64,000 nt of DNA from Oleispirillum naphthae. Its GTDB lineage: Bacteria > Pseudomonadota > Alphaproteobacteria > Rhodospirillales > Rhodospirillaceae. The position numbers and the translations under genes are program-made. The DNA lies in contig JAQAZG010000003.1 of assembly GCA_027864655.1 (NCBI GenBank), forward strand, positions 1-64,000, written 5' to 3'. This document shows, piece by piece, positions 51,320 to 60,067 of this stretch (the stretch's first letter is position 1; each line of letters starts with the position of its first letter). The notes below the pieces were generated by a model. It did no database searches and had not been told where the DNA came from. It saw only the letters and a list, made by a program, of their open reading frames with translations.

Positions 51320-51508
51320 CAAAACCATGACTTCATGGGGGGACTCGGTCCCCCCACACCCCCCATAACCGGCTTTTCGCCGCGTAGCGGCAGGCAACCG
51401 TCACGCCGCGTGATAGCTTTATCGCGCTTCGCGCAAAAACAAAAGGTTATGGGGTCAAGGGGTCCGCGGCCCTTTGCGGGTCCAGGGCAGCGCCCCGGCC
51501 TGGTTTTC
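51320..51508. repeat. dispersed palindromic intergenic repeat, copy 7
   Basis: AAAACCATGACTTCATGGGG starts a variant left arm with a GGGGGACT/GGTCCCCC stem, then CCCCATAACCGGCTTTTCGC, CGCGTAGCGGCAGGCAACCG, GCGCAAAAACAAAAGGTTAT, and two stems ending with CCTGGTTTTCC. Orientation is reversed relative to most copies: the two-hairpin arm is on the right. Confidence 0.85.
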
Positions 51509-51527
51509 CTGCTTTCCCAACAAAAAG

Positions 51528-51550
51528 CCCCCTTTCGTTAAGAAAGGGGG
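51528..51550 (-). terminator. rho-independent terminator of the muconate operon
   Basis: CCCCCTTTC and GAAAGGGGG (9-bp stem, 5-base loop). Read on the minus strand it is followed by CTTTTTG. It ends the cycloisomerase transcript about 107 bp after its stop. Confidence 0.9.
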
Positions 51551-51656
51551 TGAAGTTGGGATAAGGGAGAGTTCGAGTGGCCGGCTCGCATCGGTTCTCC
51601 GGGCGGGGGGACCCGGAAAGTGCCGCGGGCCTGGCCGGGGCCCGCGGGTCGAGGGA

Positions 51657-52760
51657 TCACTTGTCCTTGCGGTAGCGGGCGAGCTTGTCCTCGTCGATGA
51701 CCACGCCGGTGCCCGGCAGGTCGCGGATCTTGAGAATGCCGTCCTTGATCTTGAGCGGTTCGGCCAGCAGGTCGTCGCTCATGTCGAGGAAGTTGGAGAA
51801 CTCGCCCGCCTTGTCCGAGGTGCCCTTGTAGGCGGCGCCGAAGACGAGGGAGCTGAGGGTGCCGACCTGGCCGTCGATCTGGTTGCCCATGTAGTTTTCG
51901 ATGCCGAGGGACTCGCACTGGAAGTAGACGCGCTGCGAGAAGGTGTACCCGGTGCGCGCGGTCTTGATCGAGATCGCGGTGGTGGAGCCGTCGAGCAGTT
52001 CGCGCGTCACCTCCGCCGGACGGGACACCGATTCATCGGCATAGAAGGGGATTTTCATCTGCTTGACCAGCCAGCGGCGGCCCATCACGTCGTCGGCGGG
52101 GTTGAGCTCCTCCGCCATCAGCAGGTCGAGGTCGTCCATGTCGCGCAGCGCGCGGGCCGCCTCGGTGGCGGACCAGCCGCGGTTGCCGTCGATATAGAGA
52201 TCGACGGTATCGCCGAAGTGCTTGCGCAGGGCGCGGCACACCGCCACGTCCAGCGAATACGGGCGGCGGCCCACCTTCACCTTGAAGGTGGAGATGCCGT
52301 AGGTTTCCTTGAAGCTCTGCGCCACCTCGACCATTTTCGCCGGATCGTCGAAGCCGACCATGTGGCTCACCCGCATGTGGTCGGTATAGCCGCCGAGCAG
52401 TTTGGTCACCGGCATTTTCAGCACCTTGCCGATGACGTCCCAGATGGCGATGTCCACCGCGCCCTTGGCGCAGGGGTTGCCGACGGTGCGGTTGAGCTTG
52501 GCGTGGATCTTCTCGCGGTCGAACACGTCGAGGCCGACGATCGCCGGGGCGAAGATCTTCTCCACCAGGGCTTTGATGCCGTCCTGGGTTTCGCCGTAGG
52601 TGTAGGGCCGGGGCGGGGCCTCGGCGGAGCCGATGACGCCGTCCTCGCCGTGCACCCGCACCAGGATGTGTTCCGCGGTATAGACCTCGCCGGAAGCGAA
52701 CTTGAGCGGGTGGACGTAGGGGATCGAGAACGGAATGGCCTCGACTTTCGTGATCTTCAT
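51657..52760 (-). CDS. catB: muconate cycloisomerase-type enolase-superfamily enzyme
   Basis: 367 residues of the muconate-lactonising / mandelate racemase branch. The KxK base is Lys160/Lys162 (FKVKVG), metal ligands are Asp191 (YIDGNRGW), Glu217 (AEELNP) and Asp242 (ADESVSRP), and the second base is Lys266 (SIKTARTG). Lactonisation of cis,cis-muconate is inferred from the neighbours: muconolactone isomerase and an enol-lactonase lie divergent nearby. It overlaps the LysR gene by 4 bp. Other dicarboxylate cycloisomerases or epimerases share this motif set. Confidence 0.85.
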   Translation of the reverse strand: MKITKVEAIPFSIPYVHPLKFASGEVYTAEHILVRVHGEDGVIGSAEAPPRPYTYGETQDGIKALVEKIFAPAIVGLDVFDREKIHAKLNRTVGNPCAKGAVDIAIWDVIGKVLKMPVTKLLGGYTDHMRVSHMVGFDDPAKMVEVAQSFKETYGISTFKVKVGRRPYSLDVAVCRALRKHFGDTVDLYIDGNRGWSATEAARALRDMDDLDLLMAEELNPADDVMGRRWLVKQMKIPFYADESVSRPAEVTRELLDGSTTAISIKTARTGYTFSQRVYFQCESLGIENYMGNQIDGQVGTLSSLVFGAAYKGTSDKAGEFSNFLDMSDDLLAEPLKIKDGILKIRDLPGTGVVIDEDKLARYRKDK

Positions 52761-53674
52761 GGTTTCACCTCGGAATGTTTTTCGGGGCCGATGAACATGC
52801 CCGCGTCGTCAAGCACGCCGAGCACCCGCCGCAGCACAAGGGAATTGCTCGCCTGTCTCCAGGTCAGGGCGATATCCATGTTTTCGGTAAGGCTCAGGTC
52901 CACGTACTTGACCCCGGAAATGCGCAGGCTTTGCGCCGAGCGCGGCACCAGGGCGACGCCGAGGCCGGAGGCGACGAGACCGATCAGGGTGCCGGTGTCG
53001 CTCACCTCCAGCAGGCTGTGGGGGACGAAGCCGGCCCGTTCGCACTGGCGCAGAACGGCTTCGCGGACCACCGATCCGGACGCATGCGGATAGGTGATGA
53101 AGGCTTCTTCGCGCAGGTCCTCGACCTGCACTTCCGGCCTGTCGGCCAGGGGGTGGCCGGCGGCGAGCACGAGGACCAGGGGGTCGCTCGCCGCCACGCG
53201 GTAGGCGAGGCCGGGGATGCGGATCGGCAGGCGCAACAGGCCGATATCGATGCTGCGGTCGAGCAGCGCCTGCTCCTGCGCGGGGGTGAACATCCCCGCC
53301 TGAACCTTGAGTTTGATCCCCGGCATCGTGGTTTCGATGATCTGCGCGATGCGCGGCAGCAGCGTATAGCTCACCGATCCGATCACCCCGAGCCGCAAAA
53401 CCCCCTCCTGCCCGGAGGCAAGGCGGCGGATGTGCTGCGCGACGCCGTCGATCTGCGCCAGCAGATCCCTGCCCTCGGCCACCAGTTCCTGGCCGATCTC
53501 GGTGACCGAGACGGTGCGGGTGGTGCGGGCGAGCAGTTCGGCGTTCAGGTCGTCTTCCAGCCTGCGGATGCGTTGCGACACCTGGGCGAGGGAAATCCCC
53601 AGCCGTTCGGCCGCACGCCCGAAGTGGCATTCTTCCGCGACGACGAGAAAGGTTCTCAGATCCGACAAGTCCAT
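52757..53674 (-). CDS. LysR-family regulator of the muconate cluster
   Basis: A 305-residue LysR protein: helix-turn-helix DLRTFLVVAEECHFGRAAER, then LGISLAQVSQRIRRLEDDLN, and an effector domain from about 90. It lies inside the transporter - LysR - cycloisomerase operon, translationally coupled to the cycloisomerase by a 4-bp overlap, not divergent as CatR/CatM usually are. The likely target is the AT-rich region 55155-55563 between the two arms of the cluster, with muconate as candidate inducer. Confidence 0.88.
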   Translation of the reverse strand: MDLSDLRTFLVVAEECHFGRAAERLGISLAQVSQRIRRLEDDLNAELLARTTRTVSVTEIGQELVAEGRDLLAQIDGVAQHIRRLASGQEGVLRLGVIGSVSYTLLPRIAQIIETTMPGIKLKVQAGMFTPAQEQALLDRSIDIGLLRLPIRIPGLAYRVAASDPLVLVLAAGHPLADRPEVQVEDLREEAFITYPHASGSVVREAVLRQCERAGFVPHSLLEVSDTGTLIGLVASGLGVALVPRSAQSLRISGVKYVDLSLTENMDIALTWRQASNSLVLRRVLGVLDDAGMFIGPEKHSEVKP

Positions 53675-53693
53675 ATCCGCCTCCTGTTGGCCC

Positions 53694-55154
53694 CTACCAG
53701 GCGCCCAGGATTTTCAGCCAGGCCGTGGCCACGCCGATCCAGATCGTCAGGTTGAAGAGACTCATCACGAAGTTCTTCTTCCACCACTCGACGGTCGGGA
53801 AATACCCCTGGGCGAACAGCAGGGTCGGTGCGGCCCCGCCGTAATGGGTGATCGTCGAGAAATAGCTCGACAGGAAGGCGAACACCATCACCGCCAGGGT
53901 CGGGGGCACGCCCACCGCCACCGCGGTGCCGACGAAGGCCACATACATCGCCGCGACGTGGGAGGTGAGCGAGGCGAAGAAGTAGTGGGCGTAGAAGTAG
54001 ATCAACGCCAACAGCACGAAGGCGACGGGCCAGGAGAGGCCGCTCACCATGCCGGCGTTGAGCTTGCTGAACCACGGAATGAAGCCGAGCGTGTTGAGGA
54101 AACTCGCCATGGTCAGCAGGCAGGCGAACCACACCAGGGTGTCCCAGGCGGTGCGCTCGCCGGTGACGTCGGACCAGTCCAACGCGCCGGAGAACAGCAG
54201 CACCAGAAGGCCGACCACGGTGGCGGTGACGGAACTGACGTGGAAGAACACCGCGCCCACGGTCCACAGAACCAGAAGCAGCAGGATGACGAACACCACC
54301 AGCTTCTCGTGGGTGGAGAGCGGACCCATCGCCTTGAGGTGGGCGGTGGCGTTGGCCGCGGCTTCCGGCGTGTGCTTGACCTGCGGCGGGCTGACCGCAT
54401 AGCAGAGCAGGGGGGTCAGCAACAGCGACAGAACCCCGGGCAGCAGGGCGTAGAGGAACCACGACCCCCAGGTGATGGTGACGCCGAACTGGGTGGCGAA
54501 GCCGACCATCAGCGGGTTGGCCGCCATCGCGGTGAGGAACATCGCGCTGGAGGCGGAGTTCATGTGCGCCTCGGTCAGCGTCAGATACTTGCCGATGCGG
54601 TCCGCCGAGGGCGAGTTGGGTTCGGAATCGTAGGTGGAGGCCACCGCGCGGAGAATCGGCAGCACGATCGCGCCGCCGCGCGCCATCGCCGAGGGCGTGG
54701 CCGGAGCGAGCACCAGATCGGTGAAGCCGAGGCCGTAGGCGACGCCGAGGGCGTGCTTGCCGAGCTTGGCGACGAAGAAATAGGCGATGCGCTGCCCCAG
54801 GCCGCTCTTGATGATGGCGCGGGAGATGAAGATCGCCATCAGGATCATCCACAGCACCGCGCTGCCGAAGCCGGACATGCCCTGCCCGGGGGTGAGGACC
54901 TTGGTGAAGATCGCCACGCCGATGCCCGCCAGCGCCATCACGCTCAAGGGGAACGGCTGGAGGATCAGGCCGATAATGGTGAGAACGAAAATAATGAAGA
55001 GATGCCACGCCGCCGGTTTCATGCCTTCCGGTGCGGGAACCGTCATCCACGCCACCAGACCCACCGCGAACAGCAGGGCGATGGTGAGCAGGGAACGGCG
55101 GGACGGTAGCTTCCACATCGCGCCGTTCGGCGCGGCAGTCGATTGGTTTGCCAT
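53694..55154 (-). CDS. DASS-family anion:sodium symporter
   Basis: A 486-residue divalent anion:sodium symporter (CitT/DIT1-like) with 11-12 hydrophobic helices. The two substrate/sodium motifs are NSASSAMFLTAMAANPLMVG in the first half and ITHYGGAAPTLLFAQGYF in the second. The ATG at 55154 has GGGAGG eight bases upstream. The family carries C4-C6 dicarboxylates and citrate. As first gene of the operon with a cycloisomerase it is a good candidate importer of cis,cis-muconate or a related dicarboxylate; this is inference. Confidence 0.88.
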   Translation of the reverse strand: MANQSTAAPNGAMWKLPSRRSLLTIALLFAVGLVAWMTVPAPEGMKPAAWHLFIIFVLTIIGLILQPFPLSVMALAGIGVAIFTKVLTPGQGMSGFGSAVLWMILMAIFISRAIIKSGLGQRIAYFFVAKLGKHALGVAYGLGFTDLVLAPATPSAMARGGAIVLPILRAVASTYDSEPNSPSADRIGKYLTLTEAHMNSASSAMFLTAMAANPLMVGFATQFGVTITWGSWFLYALLPGVLSLLLTPLLCYAVSPPQVKHTPEAAANATAHLKAMGPLSTHEKLVVFVILLLLVLWTVGAVFFHVSSVTATVVGLLVLLFSGALDWSDVTGERTAWDTLVWFACLLTMASFLNTLGFIPWFSKLNAGMVSGLSWPVAFVLLALIYFYAHYFFASLTSHVAAMYVAFVGTAVAVGVPPTLAVMVFAFLSSYFSTITHYGGAAPTLLFAQGYFPTVEWWKKNFVMSLFNLTIWIGVATAWLKILGAW

Positions 55155-55563
55155 TGTATTTGCCTCCCTCACGGCGTCGCCGTGCTGCCTTATGAAGCAT
55201 TCTTACACATCAACGTATTTTTGGATGTATCATGTAACCCTGTAGAGGACAACATGAAAAAGATGGCTTTATTATTCAGAATACCCGTTTAATCAAGTGT
55301 TTGTTCTAAAAAATACAGAAAAATACCGGGTTGACGACAGCACATCATGGAGATTTTATATAGGTTAGTCGGACTGATAAGCTTTTTCGATTTTTTGATA
55401 AAAAAGAATAAATTTATAAACAATGCGTTTAATTGTATTCTTCGTTGAAGTTTGCTTTTTGGGTTGATATAGCTTGAATTCCGCCGCCCGGGCCGCAACG
55501 CCCCACTCCCGGCGGCTTTACCCACGAGTCGCCGGCCCCCGGCGGCGCCACTGCAAGGAGACG
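55155..55563. promoter_or_regulatory. AT-rich divergent control region of the muconate cluster
   Basis: A 409-bp gene-free stretch whose middle (about 55200-55450) is far more AT-rich than the rest of the window. It separates the transporter/LysR/cycloisomerase operon from catC-pcaD and must hold both promoters. Several T-N11-A type pairs are present but none stands out as the LysR site. The composition could also indicate acquired DNA. Confidence 0.5.
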
Positions 55564-55851
55564 ACGATGCTTTTTCTGGTGCGCATGGACGTTCACCCGC
55601 CGCTCGACATGCCGGCGGAAAAATTCGCGGAGATCAAGGCGACGGAAAAGGCCTATTCCCTGTCGCTGCAGCGCGACGGGCGCTGGGCCCACATCTGGCG
55701 GATCGTCGGCCAGTACAGCAACTATTCGATCTTCGACGTGTCCGGCAACGACGAACTGCACAAACTCCTGCAGGACCTGCCGCTCTATCCCTACAGCAGC
55801 TTCCAGGTGACGCCGCTCGCCACCCACCCCTCGGACATCGCCGTCCAGTAA
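55564..55851 (+). CDS. catC: muconolactone Delta-isomerase
   Basis: A 95-residue protein of the CatC family, normal length. LFLVRMDVHPPLDMPAEKFA, then LQRDGRWAHIWRIVGQYSNY and LPLYPYSSFQVTPLATHPSD are diagnostic. It converts (S)-muconolactone to 3-oxoadipate enol-lactone in the catechol branch of the beta-ketoadipate pathway. AAGGAGACGACG precedes the ATG. It is followed 28 bp later by the enol-lactonase gene. Confidence 0.94.
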   Translation, partial: TMLFLVRMDVHPPLDMPAEKFAEIKATEKAYSLSLQRDGRWAHIWRIVGQYSNYSIFDVSGNDELHKLLQDLPLYPYSSFQVTPLATHPSDIAVQ

Positions 55852-55879
55852 CCCCCACACGCAGCCGCAGCGGAGACCG

Positions 55880-56680
55880 ATGATGACCCAGCTTCCCCTT
55901 CTTCTGACCGCCGAACTCGGCGCGCCGCAGGCCGCGGCGCGGCCGCTCCTGGTGGTCGGGCCGTCGCTCGGCACCTCCGCGGCGGCGCTGTGGAGCGCCG
56001 CGGCGCAGCGCCTCGAAGGCCGCTTCACCGTGCTCGGCTTCGACCTGCCCGGCCACGGCCTTTCGGCCAAGGCCGCGCCCGCCGCCGACATGGCCACCCT
56101 GGCCCGCGCCGTGCTCGCCGCGGTCGATGCCTTCCAGGCGCGCAGCGGCGCAACCGGACAGGGCTTCTTCTATGCCGGGGTCTCGGTGTCGGGATGCATC
56201 GGCCTGCAACTCCTCCTCGACGCGCCGGACCGCATCGATCGCGCCGTCATCCTCAACTCCGCCGCCAAGATCGGCGAGGCGGCAGGCTGGCGCGAGCGCG
56301 CCGACCTGGTGCGCGCCCAAGGCTGCGCGGTGCTGCGCGAGGCCTCGGCCGGGCGCTGGTTCGCCCCCGGCTTCCCCGAACGCGACCCGGCCACCGCCGA
56401 CGCCCTGCTCGAGTCCCTCTGCGCCGCCGATGCGGCAGGCTACGCCGGAGTGTGCGAGGCCCTCGCCGCCTTCGACGTGCGCGCCCGCCTCGCGGAAATC
56501 GAGGCCCCGGTCCTGACCATCGGCGGCCGCGACGACCTCGCCACCCCGCCCGCGGCGCAGCAGGCGCTCGCCGCCGGGGTGCGCCACGGCCGCGTCGAAA
56601 TCCTCGATGCCGCCGCCCACCTCGCCCCGGCGGAACAGCCGGACGCGGTGGCCGGATTGATCGCGGGTTTTCTCGGGTGA
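55880..56680 (+). CDS. pcaD: 3-oxoadipate enol-lactonase type alpha/beta hydrolase
   Basis: A 266-residue alpha/beta hydrolase: oxyanion region VVGPSLGTSAAALWSAAA, nucleophile Ser in YAGVSVSGCIGLQLL, Asp in IGGRDDLATPP and His in DAAAHLAPAEQPDAV. Placement right after catC, and the PSLGT and GVSVSG motifs, fit PcaD/CatD, which opens 3-oxoadipate enol-lactone to 3-oxoadipate. No 3-oxoadipate CoA-transferase or thiolase follows; the palindromic repeat does. Confidence 0.9.
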   Translation: MMTQLPLLLTAELGAPQAAARPLLVVGPSLGTSAAALWSAAAQRLEGRFTVLGFDLPGHGLSAKAAPAADMATLARAVLAAVDAFQARSGATGQGFFYAGVSVSGCIGLQLLLDAPDRIDRAVILNSAAKIGEAAGWRERADLVRAQGCAVLREASAGRWFAPGFPERDPATADALLESLCAADAAGYAGVCEALAAFDVRARLAEIEAPVLTIGGRDDLATPPAAQQALAAGVRHGRVEILDAAAHLAPAEQPDAVAGLIAGFLG

Positions 56681-56683
56681 GAC

Positions 56684-56860
56684 AACACCAGGCCAGGGGC
56701 GCCGCCCCTGGACCCCGCCGGGGCCTCGGGCCTCAGACCCCATAAGTTTTTCGCCGCGAAGCGGCTATCGATCGTCATGCCGCGTGATGGCTTTATAGCG
56801 CTACGCGCAAAAATAAGGTTATGGGGTGCGCGAGGGGTCCGAGACCCCTCGCAACGTTTT
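56684..56860. repeat. dispersed palindromic intergenic repeat, copy 8
   Basis: AACACCAGGCCAGGGGCG opens the left arm (CCAGGGG/CCCCTGG, GGGGCCTCGGGCCTC stems), then ACCCCATAAGTTTTTCGCCG, core with CGTCATGCCGCGTGATGGC, GCGCAAAAATAAGGTTATGG, and GCGAGGGGTCC/GACCCCTCGC ending AACGTTTT. It lies between convergent pcaD and the response-regulator gene. Confidence 0.85.
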
Positions 56861-56864
56861 ACCC

Positions 56865-57533
56865 TTACGGCACCAGGCGGTAGCCGCCCGCGTCGGTGAC
56901 CAGGATGCTGGCGTTGGAGGGGTCTTTCTCGATCTTCTGGCGCAGGCGGTAGACGTGGGTTTCCAGGGTATGGGTGGTGACCGCCGGGTTGTAGCCCCAG
57001 ACCTCGTGCAGCAGCACCTCGCGCGAGACCACCGCGTCGCCCGCGCGGTAGAGGTATTTGAGGATCGAGGCTTCCTTCTCGGTGAGGCGGATGATCCGCT
57101 CGTCGTCTTCCACCAGGTGTTTGGAGGCGGGCTGGAAGGTATAGGGCCCGATCGTCAGCACCGCCTCGTCGCTGTTCTCGAAGACGCGGATGAGGGCGCG
57201 CAGCCGCGCCAGCAGCACCCCCATGCGGAAGGGTTTGGCCAGCCCGTCGCAGACCCCGCCGAGCCCGGAGAAGTCGTCCGACGCCTCGGCTCCGAGAATC
57301 AACAGCGGCCAGGTCACCCCTTCGGCGCGCAGCGACCGCGCGAAGGCGAGCCCGCCCATGGCGGCGGAGACGATCAGCGCGTCGAAGCGCCGGGCGTGCG
57401 CCATCGCCGCGCCATCGCCCGCAGACGCGGCGGTCTCCACCAGGGCGAAGTCCTCCTGGGCCAGAATCTGCTCGCTGAGGGAGCGGCTCAGCACCGCATC
57501 GTCCTCGATAATCAAGACCCGACGGCCCGCCAT
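56865..57533 (-). CDS. OmpR-type response regulator with a degenerate receiver
   Basis: 222 residues: a receiver-like domain (1-115) and an OmpR winged helix (about 125-222: LTEKEASILKYLYRAGDAVV, REVLLHEVWGYNPAVTTHTL, ETHVYRLRQKIEKDP). The acidic pair Asp11-Asp12 and Lys100 (LAKPF) remain, but the phosphoacceptor position in FDALIVSAAMGG is Ser56 instead of Asp. It is therefore probably not controlled by phosphorylation and may bind DNA constitutively or respond to protein or ligand contact. No histidine kinase gene is nearby. Confidence 0.88.
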   Translation of the reverse strand: MAGRRVLIIEDDAVLSRSLSEQILAQEDFALVETAASAGDGAAMAHARRFDALIVSAAMGGLAFARSLRAEGVTWPLLILGAEASDDFSGLGGVCDGLAKPFRMGVLLARLRALIRVFENSDEAVLTIGPYTFQPASKHLVEDDERIIRLTEKEASILKYLYRAGDAVVSREVLLHEVWGYNPAVTTHTLETHVYRLRQKIEKDPSNASILVTDAGGYRLVP

Positions 57534-57680
57534 ACCCCTCTCCGGCGCTTTACATTCCCGGTGCGTGGTAACATATGTTGCACCGGGATTCAGATATAGC
57601 GAGTCCGCCGGACTCGGACCAGGGCTTTCCGTCCCGCCGGTTTTTGTCTACAGTCCCCTCCTGTTTTTCCGATAGTGGCG

Positions 57681-58856
57681 ATGATGTCCCGTCCCATTCT
57701 CTCCTTTCCCGGCCTCGTCCTCTCTCCCTCCGCGGAGGGCACCGCCGCATGGCTGCCCGAGACCGATGCCCTGCTCTCGGTCAACCGCATCGTCGATGAC
57801 GTGCGGCGCGGCGCGATGGCGGGCCTGCGCCGCAGCGCCGCGGGCCGCGCGGTGGCGGTGCTGGCGCTGGAGGCCGCGGGCCGCGACCCTCTGGCCGCCT
57901 TTGCCGAAACCGCGGGCGGCGCGGCGCGCCTGGCGATGACCGGCCGACGCGCCGTGGTGCTCGGCCTGTGGCCGGAGGACGCCGCCGAGCCGCCGAAGGT
58001 GGTGGTGGTGGAGGGCGACCTGCCGGTGATCGCCGACCTTGCCGCCGCCGCCGTCGATCCCATCGCCGCCGGGCCGTTTTCCGCGCCGGGCATCACCGTG
58101 CGCGCCGCCGATGCCGACGGCCTCGCCGCCGCCGCGGTGCACCTGATGAAGCGGGCGCGCCTGATGCCCGCCGCCGCGGTGGTGGACGTGACGCCGGACC
58201 GCGCCGCCGCCCTGCCGCTGCTCTGGGCCGAAGCCGCCGACGTGCTGCACCACGAACACCTGCTGGCGCTCAGCCTGCAACCGGTAAGCCGGGCGCATGT
58301 GCCGCTCGCCGACGCGCTGGAAACCACGGTGATCGCCTTCCGTCCGTCCGACGGCGGCATCGAGCACCTGGCGCTGCTGATCGGCGAGCCGGAACCCGGA
58401 GCCCCGGTGCTCACCCGCCTGCACTCCGAATGCTTCACCGGCGACCTTCTGGGCTCGCTGCGCTGCGACTGCGGCGACCAGCTGCGCGGCGCGATCAAGG
58501 AAATCGGCGAGCGGGGCGCGGGCATTCTCCTCTACATGGCGCAGGAAGGCCGCGGCATCGGCCTGGTCAACAAGCTGCGCGCCTACACCCTGCAGGACGC
58601 GGGTTTCGACACCATGGAGGCGAACGAACAGCTCGGCTTCGACGACGACGAGCGCATCTACCTCCCCGCCGCGGCGATGCTGCGCCAGCTCGGCTTCTCC
58701 CAGGTGCGGCTGATGACCAACAATCCGGCCAAGGTGGAGGCGCTCGCCCGCCACGGCGTCGCGGTGGTGGAGCGGGTGCCCCACGTCTTCCCCTCCAACG
58801 ACCACAACCGCTCCTACCTCGAGGCGAAGCGCACCAAGGGCGGTCATCTTTTCTGA
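57681..58856 (+). CDS. ribA: GTP cyclohydrolase II
   Basis: About 391 residues. The C-terminal 200 form a standard RibA: zinc Cys in RLHSECFTGDLLGSLRCDCG, active-site EGRGIGLVNKLRAYTLQDAG and FDTMEANEQLGFDDDER. It makes the first riboflavin intermediate from GTP. The N-terminal ~180 residues (VNRIVDDVRRGAMAGLRRSA and onward) resemble neither active RibB nor a known domain closely; a degenerate RibB-like region is my best guess. It is not in an operon with other rib genes. Confidence 0.92.
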   Translation: MMSRPILSFPGLVLSPSAEGTAAWLPETDALLSVNRIVDDVRRGAMAGLRRSAAGRAVAVLALEAAGRDPLAAFAETAGGAARLAMTGRRAVVLGLWPEDAAEPPKVVVVEGDLPVIADLAAAAVDPIAAGPFSAPGITVRAADADGLAAAAVHLMKRARLMPAAAVVDVTPDRAAALPLLWAEAADVLHHEHLLALSLQPVSRAHVPLADALETTVIAFRPSDGGIEHLALLIGEPEPGAPVLTRLHSECFTGDLLGSLRCDCGDQLRGAIKEIGERGAGILLYMAQEGRGIGLVNKLRAYTLQDAGFDTMEANEQLGFDDDERIYLPAAAMLRQLGFSQVRLMTNNPAKVEALARHGVAVVERVPHVFPSNDHNRSYLEAKRTKGGHLF

Positions 58857-58981
58857 CCGCCCGGCAATTCTTTCCCTGTCCGGCCACCGCGGCGGGCCGA
58901 TTCTCCCCCTGATTTCCAGCGTTTTTCAATAAGATACGAGTTTGGCACCGGGCTTGCTGTCTCCTTGGCGGAGGCATGCGT

Positions 58982-60067
58982 ATGACCATCGACGCCACAC
59001 AGACGCAAGGACTGACACGCTCCCTGACCCGCGACACCCTGAACCTCGGGCCGCAGGGCAAGGTCGAGCTGAAGAAGTCCGCGCACGACGAGGACAAGGA
59101 CAAGACCGGCGCGTCCGGCGGTTCGTCCTTCTCCCTGTTCGGCGACGACGGCCTGAGCTTCTGGGACGTGCTCGACGTGTTCAACCCGTTGCAGCACATC
59201 CCGGTGGTCAACAGCATCTACCGCGAACTCACCGGCGACACCATCAAACCCGGCATCAAGCTGATCGGCGGCACCCTGTTCGGCGGCCCGGTCGGGCTCG
59301 CCGCCGCGTCGGTGGACGTCGCGGTCGAAGGCTTCACCGGCAAGGATCTCGGCGGCAACGCTCTCGCCATGATCGAAGGCGAACCGGACGAAAAAGGCGC
59401 CGCCTACGCCGCCCTCAGCGTTTCCATCGAGCCCAGCGACCCCAACGCCGCCGAACTCGAGGCCGCCGCCGCGGCAGCGCGGGACTACCTGCAGAAATCC
59501 GCATCCGCCTCTCCCACGGAAACCGCCGCAGCCACGGCACAGGCCGCCGCCGAACCCGCGCGCCTCGCCCGCGCCGAACCCGCGGCGAAAGAGCCCGCCG
59601 CCCTGCCGCCGTGGAGTCCGGCGGCCCAGACCGCCGCCGCGGTGCAATCCGCGCCTGGGGTTTCGGCAAAATCCTTCGCGCCGCCGAAGCGCCGCAACGC
59701 CTATGCCGACTCCCCGAAACCCCTCAGCGAACTGCGCGCCGATACCGTCGGCCGCGCCGCGCTCACCTCCTCCGCCGCCGAGCTGCCGCCCGGCCTGTCG
59801 GAAGCGGCGATGCGCGCCGCCGGGCTGACCCCCGACATGGTGCGCGACGTCATCGCCGTCCACAGCAACGCCGAGGCCGCCACGACCGCCGCCACCGCCA
59901 AGGAAACCGCCGGGATCGGCTCCGCAAACACCCCCGCCGGGACGGAAAACATGTGGTTCTACAGCGCGATGAACCAGGCGCTCGACAAGTACGGCGCCGC
60001 CAAGACCCTCAGCCCCGCCGCCGAAATCCCGGAAATCGCCGCCACCGATACCGGCTCCGGGCGATAA
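58982..60067 (+). CDS. conserved-looking hypothetical protein, 361 residues
   Basis: Not recognised. A compact N-terminal block (about 45-125) is hydrophobic and Gly-rich (FWDVLDVFNPLQHIPVVNSI, then IKLIGGTLFGGPVGLAAASV) and could be membrane-associated. The middle (about 150-260) is an Ala/Pro/Glu-rich low-complexity linker. The C-terminal third has short conserved-looking pieces (AAGLTPDMVRDVIAVHSNAE; WFYSAMNQALDKYG). There is no signal peptide. The ATG at 58982 gives proper spacing from GGAGG. It looks like a scaffold or adaptor, but that is only an impression. Confidence 0.7.
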   Translation: MTIDATQTQGLTRSLTRDTLNLGPQGKVELKKSAHDEDKDKTGASGGSSFSLFGDDGLSFWDVLDVFNPLQHIPVVNSIYRELTGDTIKPGIKLIGGTLFGGPVGLAAASVDVAVEGFTGKDLGGNALAMIEGEPDEKGAAYAALSVSIEPSDPNAAELEAAAAAARDYLQKSASASPTETAAATAQAAAEPARLARAEPAAKEPAALPPWSPAAQTAAAVQSAPGVSAKSFAPPKRRNAYADSPKPLSELRADTVGRAALTSSAAELPPGLSEAAMRAAGLTPDMVRDVIAVHSNAEAATTAATAKETAGIGSANTPAGTENMWFYSAMNQALDKYGAAKTLSPAAEIPEIAATDTGSGR

